Shown in pieces: positions 28,669-38,785 of a stretch of 64,000 nucleotides of DNA. A program made the position numbers and the translations under genes. The DNA is from Novosphingobium panipatense (lineage in GTDB: Bacteria > Pseudomonadota > Alphaproteobacteria > Sphingomonadales > Sphingomonadaceae): the NCBI RefSeq assembly GCF_002149965.1, contig NZ_MSQB01000004.1, positions 184,273-248,272 on the forward strand, given 5' to 3'. Under the pieces are notes generated by a model. The model saw nothing but the letters and a program-made list of their open reading frames with translations, was not told where the DNA came from and did no database searches. The stretch's first letter is position 1; every line of letters starts with the position of its first letter.

Positions 28669-29626
28669 GAAGGCTCCCGGGAAGGCAAAAGTCGCCGTCC
28701 TGATTTCGGGCAGCGGCACCAACATGGCCGCCCTGCTCTATGCCAGCCGGGACGAGGACTGTCCCTACGAGATCGTCCTCGTCGCCAGCAACCGGCCGGA
28801 TGCCGGCGGGCTTGCCCTTGCCGCCGCCGAGGGCGTGGCGACTTTCGCCTTAAGCCACAAGGGCCTCTCGCGCGAGGAACACGACGCGGCAATGGACGCG
28901 GCGATCCGCGAATCCGGCGCGCAGTGGGTGGCGCTGGCAGGTTACATGCGCATTCTTACCGAGGGCTTCGTGCGGGGCTGGGAAGGCCGGATGGTCAATA
29001 TCCATCCTTCGCTCCTGCCGAAATACACCGGCCTCCACACGCACCAGCGCGCCCTCGATGCCGGTGACAGTCACGGCGGCGTCAGTGTCCACCTCGTCAT
29101 TCCCGAACTCGACGAAGGACCGATTCTGGGCCAGACGCCCGTCGCCATCGTGCCCGGCGATACCGCCGAAACGCTGGCCGCGCGCGTCCTGATCGCCGAG
29201 CACCAGCTCTATTCGCGCTGCCTTTCGGCGCTGGTCGTGCGCGAATCGAGCCCGGAATGGCTGCTTGGCCGCGTGCGCGAGCGGGCCATGGCCCTTCCCG
29301 AAGCCGACGAAGTGGAAAGCCACGGCATGCCGTGCTTCGGCGTGATCAAGGGCAAGAAATTCGCCTATTTCACCTCGAACCATCATGCCGACGGACGAAC
29401 CGCCCTGCTGGTGAAGATCAGTGGCGCCGACGAGCAGGCCATGCTGATCGAACAGGACGAGGAACGCTACTTCCGCCCCGCCTACTTCGGCGACGGCTGG
29501 ATCGGCATCCGCCTCGATCTTGGCGAGAACGACTGGGACGCCATCGAAGGCTGGCTCAGCCGTTCCTGGCGCGCGATCGCGCCGAAGAAACTGACGGCGC
29601 TCATGAACGCCGCCGATCAGTTCTGA
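28661..29626 (+). CDS. purN: phosphoribosylglycinamide formyltransferase fused to MmcQ/YjbR-like domain
   Basis: 321 residues, about 110 more than a normal PurN. The start is a TTG at 28661 overlapping the purM stop by 8 bp; no ATG or GTG lies near the N-terminus. Residues about 8-195 are the formyltransferase: ISGSGTNM (15-22), the catalytic N113 and H115 in [11 protein letters not shown], and D151 in PELDEGP. Residues about 205-320 match the MmcQ/YjbR fold: [37 protein letters not shown] and [10 protein letters not shown]. YjbR-like domains have a DNA-binding-like CyaY fold of unknown function. The fusion may couple purine synthesis to a regulatory or metal-related function (inference). Confidence 0.93.
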
Positions 29627-29650
29627 GCGACGCCTCGCGTTTCGGATCGA

Positions 29651-29905
29651 TCAGGCACCCACGGCGCCTGCATCCCGGATCATCCGGCCCAGCTGATCCA
29701 GCAGGCAGAGCCGCTCCTTCTTAAGGTCCTCCAGCCGGGCATCCGAGGCGACTTCCAGTCCTGCTTCGACCCGGTAGATCGCGCCGTTCACTTCGTCGTA
29801 GCGATCCGCCAGCGCCGCAAAGTGCCCGCGCGTGGCCTTGAGGTGATACAGGACTTCCAGATCGTTGGGGAATTCCGCAGCGAGTTCATGGGCTTTGTGG
29901 GACAT
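29651..29905 (-). CDS. DUF465 (YdcH-like) small protein
   Basis: 84 residues from ATG 29905 with GAGGAGAG upstream. It is a small helical hairpin of DUF465 type: HELAAEFPND near the N-terminus and a basic/acidic second helix LEDLKKERLCLLDQLGRMI. The family is widespread in alphaproteobacteria without a settled function. It converges on purN. Confidence 0.8.
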   Translation of the reverse strand: MSHKAHELAAEFPNDLEVLYHLKATRGHFAALADRYDEVNGAIYRVEAGLEVASDARLEDLKKERLCLLDQLGRMIRDAGAVGA

Positions 29906-30023
29906 CGGCTCTCCTCTATCGCTCGAACGGCATTGAAGGCTTAACGCGCAGTCTATCCCGTCCGGCCCGGCGCGTGCCTTGCGCAAGATCAAGAACGCGC
30001 GGACGAAAAGACGGACCCGATGC

Positions 30024-30269
30024 TCACACTTCCGAGTAATCGACCTGCGGGCGGCTTTCGCGCGTGCCGCGATAACGCTTCTCGGGCTCCTGGGGATCCC
30101 CGGCGATCACGACATGATCGTCATGCACTTCCACCAGCGTGCCGACGAAAGGAAAGCCCTCAAGACTGCCGTTCACGCGGTAGCTGACGGTATCCCCGAC
30201 CTTGAACGTCTTCTCGTCGAAGTTGAATTCGAACGGACACACTTCGTCCGCACCGCCCATGTTCTGCAT
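30024..30269 (-). CDS. small conserved hypothetical protein
   Basis: 81 residues from ATG 30269, with GGAGAGCC upstream. The sequence is acidic and looks like a small beta-barrel (FKVGDTVSYRVNGSLEGF and VEVHDDHVVIAGD). No catalytic motif is visible. It sits downstream of the ndk terminator on the same strand and probably has its own promoter. I recognise no family. Confidence 0.65.
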   Translation of the reverse strand: MQNMGGADEVCPFEFNFDEKTFKVGDTVSYRVNGSLEGFPFVGTLVEVHDDHVVIAGDPQEPEKRYRGTRESRPQVDYSEV

Positions 30270-30326
30270 CCTGGCTCTCCACCTTTTGCGCGAACCTAAC
30301 GCAAAACCGGAGACGTGCGCAAAAAC

Positions 30327-30355
30327 AAAAAGGCCGCCCCGAAGGACGGCCTTTT
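30327..30355 (-). terminator. Rho-independent terminator of ndk
   Basis: On the minus strand, AAAAGGCCGTCC-TTCG-GGGCGGCCTTTTTG forms a 12-bp stem with one G-T pair and a UUCG tetraloop, followed by TTTTTG. It lies 23 bp after the ndk stop. Confidence 0.92.
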
Positions 30356-30378
30356 CATTGTCTTGCGAAGCAGGTGCT

Positions 30379-30801
30379 TCAGCCGACCAGTTCTTCCGGC
30401 TTGAAGAAGTAGGCGATTTCGATCGCTGCGTTCTCTTCCGAGTCCGAACCGTGGACCGAGTTGGCTTCGATCGATTCGGCCAGTTCCTTGCGGATGGTGC
30501 CGGCATCGGCGTTCTCGGGGTTGGTGGCGCCCATGATGTCGCGGTTGCGCTTCACGGCGTCTTCACCTTCGAGAACCTGAACCACGACCGGGCCCGAGAT
30601 CATGAACGAGACGAGGTCGTTGAAGAAGGGACGCTCGGCGTGAACGGCGTAGAAGCCCTCGGCCTGTTCCTTGCTCATCTGGATGCGCTTCGAGGCGACG
30701 ACGCGCAGGCCGGCTTCCTCGAGCATCTTGGTGACGGCGCCGGTCAGGTTGCGGCGGGTGGCGTCGGGCTTGATGATCGAAAAGGTGCGGGTGACCGCCA
30801 T
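30379..30801 (-). CDS. ndk: nucleoside diphosphate kinase
   Basis: 140 residues. It transfers phosphate between nucleoside tri- and diphosphates through a phospho-His intermediate. The catalytic H117 is in NSVHGSDS, and TFSIIKPDA at the N-terminus is the usual strand. Length and motifs are standard. A strong terminator follows. Confidence 0.97.
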   Translation of the reverse strand: MAVTRTFSIIKPDATRRNLTGAVTKMLEEAGLRVVASKRIQMSKEQAEGFYAVHAERPFFNDLVSFMISGPVVVQVLEGEDAVKRNRDIMGATNPENADAGTIRKELAESIEANSVHGSDSEENAAIEIAYFFKPEELVG

Positions 30802-30928
30802 GGGATGTTTCCTTGGAAAAGGGTTTGATTCTTGCGCGCGCCACTAGCGGGGAACCAAGGGAATCGCAAGGCGGGCAAGATTAACTTCTCGTCGTCCCGA
30901 CGAGATTTCACGCCGCTTTCGCTGGCTA

Positions 30929-31366
30929 TCATCCCGCCTGGACCCAGCGTCCGCCTTCCTGCTTCCAGTAGTGATGTTCCACCCCGTCGCGGGTGCGGAG
31001 CATGCGCCAGGTGTCGCGGGCGTGTTGCAGGGTGGTATCGTCGAACAGGAAGAACGTGCGCGTGAAGGCGGGCTCGCCCTCGCGCCACTGCCCGTCGGCA
31101 ATGGCCATGAACCTTGCCCCGTTCACCGGATCGGGCGCATCCGAAAGCAGGATCGGCTGGCGATCCTCATTGCCTTCGCCCGCGAAGCCGTTGGCGAGAA
31201 AGCTCTCGGGCCCGGCCGACCATAGTGCCTGGCAGATGCGCTGGCGCTGCGCCAGATCGCCGGAGACGACGAGCAGACGCTCGCCGTTCTCCGCGACCTT
31301 TCCGGCGATCAGCGCCAATGCGCTTTCGGCGGGGTCACGACTGAGCTGATAGAAATCGACGCGCAT
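30929..31366 (-). CDS. holC: DNA polymerase III chi subunit
   Basis: 145 residues from ATG 31366, chosen because GGAGGGGTCACGAG precedes it. The protein begins VDFYQLSRDP and has the HolC core (GERLLVVSGDLAQRQRICQAL, given as GERLLVVSGDLAQRQRICQ). Chi links the clamp loader to single-strand binding protein. It follows pepA closely on the same strand (32 bp), as in many proteobacteria. Confidence 0.93.
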   Translation of the reverse strand: MRVDFYQLSRDPAESALALIAGKVAENGERLLVVSGDLAQRQRICQALWSAGPESFLANGFAGEGNEDRQPILLSDAPDPVNGARFMAIADGQWREGEPAFTRTFFLFDDTTLQHARDTWRMLRTRDGVEHHYWKQEGGRWVQAG

Positions 31367-31398
31367 CTCGTGACCCCTCCTTGTTCTCAGGCCGTCCC

Positions 31399-32862
31399 TC
31401 AGGCTTCCAGATTGTCGCGCACGAAGCGGTCCAGAAGGCGCACGCCGAAGCCCGAGGCGCCCTTGTCCCAGGTCGCGCCCGGCTTGTCGGTCCACACGGT
31501 ACCGGCAATGTCGAGGTGCGCCCAGGGCGTGTCGTTCTCGATGAAGCGCAGCAGGAACTGTGCCGCCGTGATCGAGCCGCCGAAACGGGGACCAACGTTC
31601 TTGATGTCGGCGATCGGGCTGTCGATCATCTTGTCGTAGTTCGGGCCCATCGGCATGCGCCACAGGCGGTCGCCCGAAGCGTCACCCGCGGCGGCAAGCT
31701 GTGCGGCGAGGTCGTCGTTGTTCGAGAACAGGCCCGCATATTCATGCGCAAGGCTGAGGATGATCGCGCCGGTCAGCGTGGCGAGGTCGACCACCTTGGC
31801 AGGCTTGTATTCGCGCTGCACCCAGGTCAGCGCGTCGCAGAGCACCAGGCGGCCTTCGGCGTCGGTGTTGATGACTTCGATGGTCTGACCCGAGAGCGAG
31901 GTGACGACGTCACCGGGGCGCTGGGCGTTGCCGTCGGGCATGTTTTCCACAAGTCCGCAGACGCCCACGATGTTGGCCTTGGCCTTGCGCAGCGCCAGCG
32001 CGAGCATGGTGCCCGCGACGGCGCCTGCACCGCCCATGTCCCACTTCATGTCCTCCATGCCGGCCGCGGGCTTGATCGAGATGCCGCCGGTGTCGAAAGT
32101 CACGCCCTTGCCGACGAAGGCGACCGGCGCCTCGCCCGCAGTGCCGCCCATCCATTCGAGGACCAGCAGGCGCGCCGGGCGCACCGAGCCCTGGGCCACA
32201 CCGAGCAGCGAACCCATGCCGAGATCAGCCATTTCCTTTTCGTCGAGCACGCGGACCTTAAGGCCGCTGCCCGCCACTTTCGCCTCGACGCGGGCGACGA
32301 AGGATTCGGGATAGATCACGTTGGCGGGCTCGGTGACGAGTTCGCGGGTGAACGAAACGCCCGCGACGATCGCCTGCTCGACCGCCCAGACCGCCTCGGT
32401 GCCTTCCGGCGCGCCGACCACGGCGATGTCCACCAGGCTGGGCTTGGCGTCCTCGGCCAGCTTCGTGCGATAGGTATCCAGGCGCCAGGCGCGCAGCACC
32501 GCGCCGAGCAGAACGCCTGCCGCTTCGTCAGCGGAAAGGCCAGCGCCGGTCAGGTCCAGCGTCACGGCGGTCTCGCCCGAGGTCAGGTACTTGCCGACGA
32601 CGGCCGCGCCCGCGCGCTCGACGGCGCCCTTGCGATCCTTCGCGTCAGCCGCGCCGATCCCGGCCAGCGCCACGCGCACGGCCTTGCCGTCACGCTCGAC
32701 GAAGCCCTCGAAGAGCTGCCCGGCCTTGCCGGTGAAGCGCGATGCCTTCGCGCCTTCGACCAGCACCGTTTCGATATCGGCGGGAATCGAATCCTGATTC
32801 ACGAAGCGGGCGACGAGACGCGCCGGAGCGGCGGCAGCAGCGTCAAGGAACTGGATATTCAT
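31399..32862 (-). CDS. pepA: leucyl aminopeptidase
   Basis: 487 residues from ATG 32862 (AGGAGATCTC upstream); the frame stays open further 5' but without support. It is an M17 two-metal aminopeptidase. The metal and substrate residues lie in KGVTFDTGGISIKP and NTDAEGRLVLCDAL, and the helix MKWDMGGAGAVAG is conserved. It is divergent from lptD across a 94-bp gap and in one unit with holC. Confidence 0.96.
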   Translation of the reverse strand: MNIQFLDAAAAAPARLVARFVNQDSIPADIETVLVEGAKASRFTGKAGQLFEGFVERDGKAVRVALAGIGAADAKDRKGAVERAGAAVVGKYLTSGETAVTLDLTGAGLSADEAAGVLLGAVLRAWRLDTYRTKLAEDAKPSLVDIAVVGAPEGTEAVWAVEQAIVAGVSFTRELVTEPANVIYPESFVARVEAKVAGSGLKVRVLDEKEMADLGMGSLLGVAQGSVRPARLLVLEWMGGTAGEAPVAFVGKGVTFDTGGISIKPAAGMEDMKWDMGGAGAVAGTMLALALRKAKANIVGVCGLVENMPDGNAQRPGDVVTSLSGQTIEVINTDAEGRLVLCDALTWVQREYKPAKVVDLATLTGAIILSLAHEYAGLFSNNDDLAAQLAAAGDASGDRLWRMPMGPNYDKMIDSPIADIKNVGPRFGGSITAAQFLLRFIENDTPWAHLDIAGTVWTDKPGATWDKGASGFGVRLLDRFVRDNLEA

Positions 32863-32956
32863 GAGATCTCCTGAATCACGTGGGCGAGCGTCGATGTTGT
32901 GCGCTTCGCCGCAACAGCGGATTGCAGTTAGGCACAGGCGGTGCGATAGGCAAGTG

Positions 32957-35260
32957 ATGCTCCCTGCCGCGCCGACCTCGCTGCAAGCCCCCGTTCGCCG
33001 CTTGCGACCCGTTTCGCTGAGCGTGATGGCCCTTGGAATCGCCGCGCTCGGCATGCCTTCGCTGGCGCTTGCGCAGGACGTCTCGCGTCCCGTCGATACC
33101 GGCCCGATCGAGGGTGCGCCGCCCGCCCCGCCCGCTTCGACCGAAGACAACGTGCCGATCGCCTTCGAAGCCGATACGGTGGAATACGACCAGAACGACG
33201 AGTTCGTGACCGCCACCGGCAATGTCGTGCTGCGCAAGGACAGGCAGTCCGTCCGCGCCGACAAGGTGACGTGGAACCGCAAGACCGGCCAGATCATGGG
33301 TAGCGGCAATGTCCGCATGGTCGATCAGGACGGCAACCAGCTCTACACCGAAAGCGTCGAGCTGACCGACGAGCTGAAGACCGGCATGATGGAAAACCTG
33401 CTCCTGGTCATGCGCCAGGGCGGAAGACTGGCCGCCAACAAGGGCGAGCGGATCGCCAACGGCGACGTCGTGCTCCAGCATGCCGCCTATACCGGCTGCG
33501 CCGTGGAAAACGACCAGGGCTGCCCCAAGAAGCCGACCTGGCGCGTCGTCGCCAAGACGGTGGTCTATAGCGAAACCCAGAACCGCGTGCGTTTCAGCGA
33601 TGCCCGGCTCGAACTGTTCGGCGTCGTCCAGTTGCCGCTGCTGGGTCTTTCGGTCAGCACCAACGGCGGCGCGGTATCCGGCTTCCTGGTGCCCGACTTG
33701 CGGTCGAGCCCGTCAAACGGCATCGAAGTTGCGCAGTCGTACTACTGGAAGATCGCGGAGAACCGGGATCTCACCGGCTCGCTCCACGCCTATACCAAGG
33801 CGGCACCGATGGCCTCGTTCCAGTACCGCGCGCTCACCGACATCGGCGCCTACCAGATCACCGGCTACGCCACGTCGAGCAACCGCATCCCGATCAACAG
33901 CACCAACCCGGACCCTAACCGGGAACGTGCCTTCCGCGGCTACATCTTCGCCAACGGCAAGTTCCAGCTCGACGAGAACTGGAGCATCGCCACCTCGATC
34001 CGCCGCGCCACCGACCGCACATTCGTGCGCCGCTACGACATCTCGCGCGACGATCGCCTGCGCTCGTCGGTCGAAGTGGAGCGGATCGATCAGGACAGCT
34101 ATTTCTCGTTCGCGGGCTATGCCACGCAGACCCTGCAATCGAGCCGTGACCAGGGGCAGATCCCGGTCGCCTTCCCGGTGATCGACTATCGCCACCGTTT
34201 CGACGAATCGATTCTGGGCGGCAAGATCGATACCCAGGTGAACACCATGGGCATCACCCGCGTGGACGGCCAGGACACCCAGCGCGCCTTCGCCAGCACC
34301 CAGTGGTCGCTGCGCAAGCTGACCGGCATGGGCCAGGAAGTGACGCTGACCGGCCTCGTACGCGGCGACGTCTACCATTCCGACCAGAACGACCTCACCC
34401 CGACGGTGCTCTACCAGGGCCAGGAAGGCTGGCAGACCCGCGCCATCGCACTGGCCGCGGTGGACGTGAAATGGCCGCTGATCGGCCAGGTCTTCGGCGG
34501 CAGCCAGGTCCTCACCCCGCGCGTCCAGCTGGTCGCCACGCCGCGCGTCAAGAACCTGGCGATTCCCAACGAGGATTCGCGCGCCATCGAGCTTGAGGAT
34601 TCCAACCTCTTCGCGCTCAACCGCTTCCCCGGCTACGACCGCTTCGAGGACGGGGTGCGCTTCACTTACGGCTTCGACTGGATGTTCGAGCGCCCGCGCT
34701 GGCGCATCAAGTCCACGATCGGCCAGTCGGTGCGCCTGAGCAACAAGCCCTCGATCCTGCCCGACGGCACCGGCCTTGCCAGCAAGACTTCCGACATCGT
34801 CGGCCGCACCGAAGTGCGTTACCGCAACTTCTTCAACATCATCCACCGCTACCGCGTGGACAAGGACACGCTGGCGGTCCGCCGCAACGAATTCGACATC
34901 TCGCTGGGCAACAACCAGACTTACCTCGAATTCGGCTATACCAAGCTGAACCGCGACATCTCGATGGACATCGAGGACTTGAAGGACCGCGAGGAAGTCC
35001 GCGCCGCCGGGCGCGTGGCCTTTGCGAACTACTGGTCGCTGTTCGGCTCCGCCGTGGTCAACCTGACCGACCGCGTCGAGGACCCGACTTACGGTTCGGA
35101 CGGTTTCCAGCCCCTGCGTTCGCGCCTGGGCATGGCTTACGAGGACGACTGCCTCCAGATCTCCTTCACCTGGCGGCGCGACTACGTGACCTTCGGCGAT
35201 GCCCGCAAGGGCAACTCCTTCCAGCTGGGCTTTGCGCTCAAGAACATCGGTGCATGGTGA
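32957..35260 (+). CDS. lptD: LPS-assembly outer-membrane protein LptD
   Basis: 767 residues from ATG 32957 (a GTG lies one codon before it). The N-terminal signal peptide ends at SLALAQ. It then has an OstA/LptA-like jellyroll domain (about 50-180: ADTVEYDQNDEFVTATGNVV, given as EYDQNDEFVTATGNVV) and a C-terminal beta-barrel ending in FALKNIGAW with a terminal aromatic residue. It inserts LPS or glycosphingolipid-type lipids into the outer leaflet. It is the first gene of the conserved lptD-surA-pdxA-rsmA order. Cysteines are few, so disulphide rearrangement as in E. coli is not obvious. Confidence 0.94.
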   Translation: MLPAAPTSLQAPVRRLRPVSLSVMALGIAALGMPSLALAQDVSRPVDTGPIEGAPPAPPASTEDNVPIAFEADTVEYDQNDEFVTATGNVVLRKDRQSVRADKVTWNRKTGQIMGSGNVRMVDQDGNQLYTESVELTDELKTGMMENLLLVMRQGGRLAANKGERIANGDVVLQHAAYTGCAVENDQGCPKKPTWRVVAKTVVYSETQNRVRFSDARLELFGVVQLPLLGLSVSTNGGAVSGFLVPDLRSSPSNGIEVAQSYYWKIAENRDLTGSLHAYTKAAPMASFQYRALTDIGAYQITGYATSSNRIPINSTNPDPNRERAFRGYIFANGKFQLDENWSIATSIRRATDRTFVRRYDISRDDRLRSSVEVERIDQDSYFSFAGYATQTLQSSRDQGQIPVAFPVIDYRHRFDESILGGKIDTQVNTMGITRVDGQDTQRAFASTQWSLRKLTGMGQEVTLTGLVRGDVYHSDQNDLTPTVLYQGQEGWQTRAIALAAVDVKWPLIGQVFGGSQVLTPRVQLVATPRVKNLAIPNEDSRAIELEDSNLFALNRFPGYDRFEDGVRFTYGFDWMFERPRWRIKSTIGQSVRLSNKPSILPDGTGLASKTSDIVGRTEVRYRNFFNIIHRYRVDKDTLAVRRNEFDISLGNNQTYLEFGYTKLNRDISMDIEDLKDREEVRAAGRVAFANYWSLFGSAVVNLTDRVEDPTYGSDGFQPLRSRLGMAYEDDCLQISFTWRRDYVTFGDARKGNSFQLGFALKNIGAW

Positions 35261-35310
35261 TGCGGCGATGAAGAGGAAGGTTCAGGACACCAGGATTTAG
35301 GACGCTCGGC

Positions 35311-35339
35311 ACTGGCACTTGGGACTGGCACTTGGGACT
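35311..35339. repeat. 13-bp direct repeat between lptD and surA
   Basis: ACTGGCACTTGGG occurs twice in tandem (35311-35323, 35324-35336), followed by ACT. The lptD-surA gap of 213 bp holds no gene. Confidence 0.8.
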
Positions 35340-35473
35340 CTGGGCCAAAGCGGCTATCGGACGTGCTCAGTTTCGGTTAAGCCGCGTGCCGACATAGGCC
35401 GGGAAGCGTCCCTCGGCGAAATTTCCATCGAGCGGCATCGGCCGTGCGGGTCGAATACGGGATATAGGTCAAG

Positions 35474-36841
35474 GTGAAAGCAATCCAACGCAACACGTTC
35501 ATCAAGCGCGCCGCCTTTGCGTGCGGCGCCCTGGTTGCCTGCGGTACAGGGGCGGCGACGCTTTCTGCTCCGGCCGCCTTCGCCCAGTCGGCCCCACAGG
35601 GCGAGATCGTCATTCCTGACGATGTGAAGATCTTCGGCAACGACAATCCCAACCTGCGCCGCGCCACGGCAGTGGTAAACGGCGCGGTCATCACCGGCAC
35701 CGACGTAGACCAGCGCCTCGCCCTGATCCTTGCCGCCAACCAGGGCAAGATCAGCGAAGAGGAACAGAAGCGCCTGCGCCTGCAGGTGCTGCGCAACCTG
35801 ATCGACGAAACGCTCCAGATCCAGGAAGCCAAGGCCGCCGAAGTCTCGGTGGACGATGCCGAGATCGAACAGTCCTACGCCCGCGTCGCGGCCCAGAACT
35901 TCAACCAGAACACCCAGGCGATGGACGCCTATCTCAAGCGCGTCGGTTCCTCGCCGGATTCGCTCAAGCGCCAGATCCGCGGCGAGCTTTCCTGGCAGCG
36001 CCTGCTCCAGCGCAACGTCCAGCCCTTCATCAACGTCTCCGACGATGAAGTGAACGAAGTGATCGACCGCCTCAAGGCGTCGAAGGGCACCGAAGAGTAT
36101 CGCCTCGGCGAGATCTATCTGGCCGCCACCCCCGAAACCGAGCAGCAGGTTGAAGGCAACGCCAACCAGATCATGCAGCAGCTCCGCCAGGGCGGCAGCT
36201 TCGTGGCCTATGCCCGCCAGTATTCGCAGGCCTCCACCGCATCGGTCGGCGGCGACCTCGGCTGGGTCCGCCTCGGCCAGCTTCCCGGCGAGGTTGCTAC
36301 AGCCGTGCGCGACATGCAGCCCGGCCAGCTCGGCGGCCCGATCGCCATTCCGGGCGGCTACGACATCGTCTACCTGATCGACAAGCGCCAGGTGCTTACC
36401 GCCGATCCGCGCGACGCCGTGCTGGCCCTCAAACAGATCTCGATCGAGTTCCCCAAGGGCCTCTCCGAGGCGCAGGCCAATGCCAAGGCGGAAAGCTTCG
36501 CCAAGACCATCCAGACCGCCAAGGGCTGCGGCGATGTCGACAAGGTGGCCGCCACCATCGGCGCCCAGGTCGTCGCCAACGACCAGGTCAAGGCGCGCGA
36601 CCTGCCGGGGCCGATCCAGTCGTCGATCCTCAACCTCTCGCCGGGTGAGACCCTGCCGCCGTTCGGTTCGCTGACCGAGGGCGTGCGCATCCTCATGCTC
36701 TGCGGCCGCGACGATCCGCAGGTCGATTCCGGCCCGAACTTCGAGCAGGTCATGGCCCAGCTCGAAGACGACCGCGTCAACAAGCGCGCGCAGATGTACT
36801 TGCGCGACCTTCGCCGCGACGCGGTGATCGAATACAACTGA
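35474..36841 (+). CDS. surA: SurA-like periplasmic peptidylprolyl isomerase/chaperone
   Basis: 455 residues from GTG 35474. The signal peptide ends at AFAQ (about 38). The N-terminal helical chaperone part has ATAVVNGAVITGTDVDQRL. One parvulin (PPIC) domain spans about 210-310 with GEIYLA, GGDLGWVRLGQLP and PIAIPGGYDIVYL. A second, degenerate C-terminal segment follows. It delivers outer-membrane proteins to the assembly machinery and is co-oriented with lptD, an outer-membrane client in E. coli. Confidence 0.92.
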   Translation: MKAIQRNTFIKRAAFACGALVACGTGAATLSAPAAFAQSAPQGEIVIPDDVKIFGNDNPNLRRATAVVNGAVITGTDVDQRLALILAANQGKISEEEQKRLRLQVLRNLIDETLQIQEAKAAEVSVDDAEIEQSYARVAAQNFNQNTQAMDAYLKRVGSSPDSLKRQIRGELSWQRLLQRNVQPFINVSDDEVNEVIDRLKASKGTEEYRLGEIYLAATPETEQQVEGNANQIMQQLRQGGSFVAYARQYSQASTASVGGDLGWVRLGQLPGEVATAVRDMQPGQLGGPIAIPGGYDIVYLIDKRQVLTADPRDAVLALKQISIEFPKGLSEAQANAKAESFAKTIQTAKGCGDVDKVAATIGAQVVANDQVKARDLPGPIQSSILNLSPGETLPPFGSLTEGVRILMLCGRDDPQVDSGPNFEQVMAQLEDDRVNKRAQMYLRDLRRDAVIEYN

Positions 36842-36859
36842 CGAGTGAGGGCGGCGCAT

Positions 36860-37921
36860 ATGGCGGCCAAAACCGACGGCGCGCCGCCCCTCGCGGTTTC
36901 GCTCCCGGCAATAGCACCACTGGCCGTTTCGTTGGGCGATCCGGCCGGCGTCGGCCCTGAACTGTTCGCGCAGGCCTGGGCGGATCGCCGCGAGGCGGGC
37001 CTTGCCCCGTTCTTCGCGGTCGGCGGGGCGCAAGTGCTGGTGGCCGCCGCGCGAAGCCGGGGCATCGATCTGCCGATCGCCCGCATCGCCGCCCCCGCCG
37101 AAGCGGCGGCTGTGTTCGACAGCGCCTTTCCCGTCCTGGGCGACGAGGATGCCCAGCCCTCTTTCGGCCATCCCGATGGCGACGGCGCGGCCCTTGCCCT
37201 CCATTCCCTGACCCGCGCTGCCGCGCTTGCCCTGTCGGGCGAAGCGGGCGCCATCGTCACCGGCCCGATCGCCAAATCGAAGCTGGCAGAGATCGGCTTC
37301 GTCCAGCCCGGACAGACCGAGTTTCTCGCAGATGCCTGCGGCGTGCCCCATGCCGACGCGGTGATGATGCTGGCAGGACCGAACCTGCGCACGGTGCCGC
37401 TGACGGTTCACGTCGCCCTGTCCGCCGTCCCCGCCCTGCTCACCCGTGAACTGATCGAGCGCAAGGCCCGCATCGTCGCCGCCGCGCTCGCGCGCGATTT
37501 CGGCCTCTCGCCCGCACGTATCGCCATTACCGGTCTCAACCCACATGCTGGAGAGGACGGCCGCATGGGCCGCGAGGAAATCGATACGATCGCCCCGTCC
37601 ATCGCCGCCCTTGCCGGTGAAGGTCTGGCCGTGACCGGCCCTCACCCCGCCGACGCCCTGTTCGCCGCGCATGAGCGGGAAAAGTTCGACGTGGCACTCT
37701 GCATGTACCACGATCAGGCGCTGATCCCGATCAAGACGCTGGATTTCGACGCCGGGGTCAATGTCACGCTCGGCCTGCCGATCGTGCGCACCTCGCCCGA
37801 TCACGGCACCGCTTTCGGAATTGCCGGAAAGGGCGTGGCCAGCGCCGGCGCCACGATTGCCGCCCTGCGCATGGCCGGGGACTGCGCCTCGCGCAGGCTG
37901 CTTACGGAGAAAACCGCATGA
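36860..37921 (+). CDS. pdxA: 4-hydroxythreonine-4-phosphate dehydrogenase
   Basis: 353 residues from ATG 36860 with GAGGG upstream; a GTG at 36845 is possible. It is the NAD-dependent enzyme of vitamin B6 synthesis. Signatures are [38 protein letters not shown] and [13 protein letters not shown], with metal-binding His/Asp residues. It overlaps rsmA by ATGA. Confidence 0.95.
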   Translation: MAAKTDGAPPLAVSLPAIAPLAVSLGDPAGVGPELFAQAWADRREAGLAPFFAVGGAQVLVAAARSRGIDLPIARIAAPAEAAAVFDSAFPVLGDEDAQPSFGHPDGDGAALALHSLTRAAALALSGEAGAIVTGPIAKSKLAEIGFVQPGQTEFLADACGVPHADAVMMLAGPNLRTVPLTVHVALSAVPALLTRELIERKARIVAAALARDFGLSPARIAITGLNPHAGEDGRMGREEIDTIAPSIAALAGEGLAVTGPHPADALFAAHEREKFDVALCMYHDQALIPIKTLDFDAGVNVTLGLPIVRTSPDHGTAFGIAGKGVASAGATIAALRMAGDCASRRLLTEKTA

Positions 37922-38748
37922 CTGCCGATCTCCCGCCCCTGCGCGAGGTCATCGCCCGCCACGGGCTTTCCGCCTCGAAGGCGCTCGGGCAGAATTTCCT
38001 GTTCGACGAACAACTGCTGGACCGGATCGCCGCCATTCCCGGCGGGCTCGAAGGCCGCAATGTCTTGGAAGTCGGCCCCGGCCCCGGCGGCCTCACCCGC
38101 GCCCTGCTGCGCGCCGGTGCCACGGTGACCGCCATCGAGATGGACCGCCGCTGCCTGCCCGCACTGGCGGAAGTGGAAGCGGCCTTCCCCGGCAAGCTCA
38201 AGGTCATCGAAGGGGATGCGATGAAAATCGCCCCCGCCGACTTGTTCGACGGGCCCTATGCGGTCGTCGCCAACTTGCCCTACAATGTCGGCACCGCGCT
38301 GTTTACCGGCTGGCTTTCCGGCGAAACCTGGCCGCCGCAATGGTCGTCGCTGACGCTGATGTTCCAGGAGGAAGTCGCCCGCCGCATCGTGGCCGAGCCG
38401 GACACGTCCGCCTATGGCCGCCTTGCCGTGCTGGCGCAGTGGCGCTCGAAGTCCAGGCTAGCGATGAAAGTCCATCGCAGCGCCTTCACGCCGCCGCCCA
38501 AGGTCATGTCGGCAATCGTCCACGTCGTTCCGGGCGAGGCCCCGGAGGGCGTGTCCATGCGCGTGCTGGAACGCGTGACGGAAGCCGCCTTCGGCCAGCG
38601 CCGCAAGATGCTGCGGCAGAGCCTGAAAGGCGTACCGGGCGCGCTCGATGCGCTGGAAAAGCTGGGTATCGATCCGCAGCGACGTGCGGAAACGCTTTCG
38701 GTGGCCGAATTCGTGAGCGTGGCGCGCGAACTGACGCCCCAAAAATAG
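37918..38748 (+). CDS. rsmA: 16S rRNA (adenine1518/1519-N6) dimethyltransferase
   Basis: 276 residues. The SAM site is [16 protein letters not shown] and the target-adenine motif is NLPYNVGT. The N-terminal [10 protein letters not shown] is typical of KsgA/RsmA. It dimethylates the two adenines near the 3' end of 16S rRNA. Last gene of the lptD operon. Confidence 0.96.
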   Translation: MTADLPPLREVIARHGLSASKALGQNFLFDEQLLDRIAAIPGGLEGRNVLEVGPGPGGLTRALLRAGATVTAIEMDRRCLPALAEVEAAFPGKLKVIEGDAMKIAPADLFDGPYAVVANLPYNVGTALFTGWLSGETWPPQWSSLTLMFQEEVARRIVAEPDTSAYGRLAVLAQWRSKSRLAMKVHRSAFTPPPKVMSAIVHVVPGEAPEGVSMRVLERVTEAAFGQRRKMLRQSLKGVPGALDALEKLGIDPQRRAETLSVAEFVSVARELTPQK

Positions 38749-38785
38749 CTCTGCGTCCCCAAGGTCAGCGACCTTGGGGTATGCC

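Noticed and set aside
31399..33318. Upstream extension of pepA across the lptD start
   Set aside because: No ribosome site upstream; the ATG at 32862 has a good site and gives the normal enzyme length.
35354..37804. Long open frame antisense to surA and pdxA
   Set aside because: A high-GC shadow frame; the plus-strand genes have clear domains and the antisense product has no recognisable motif.
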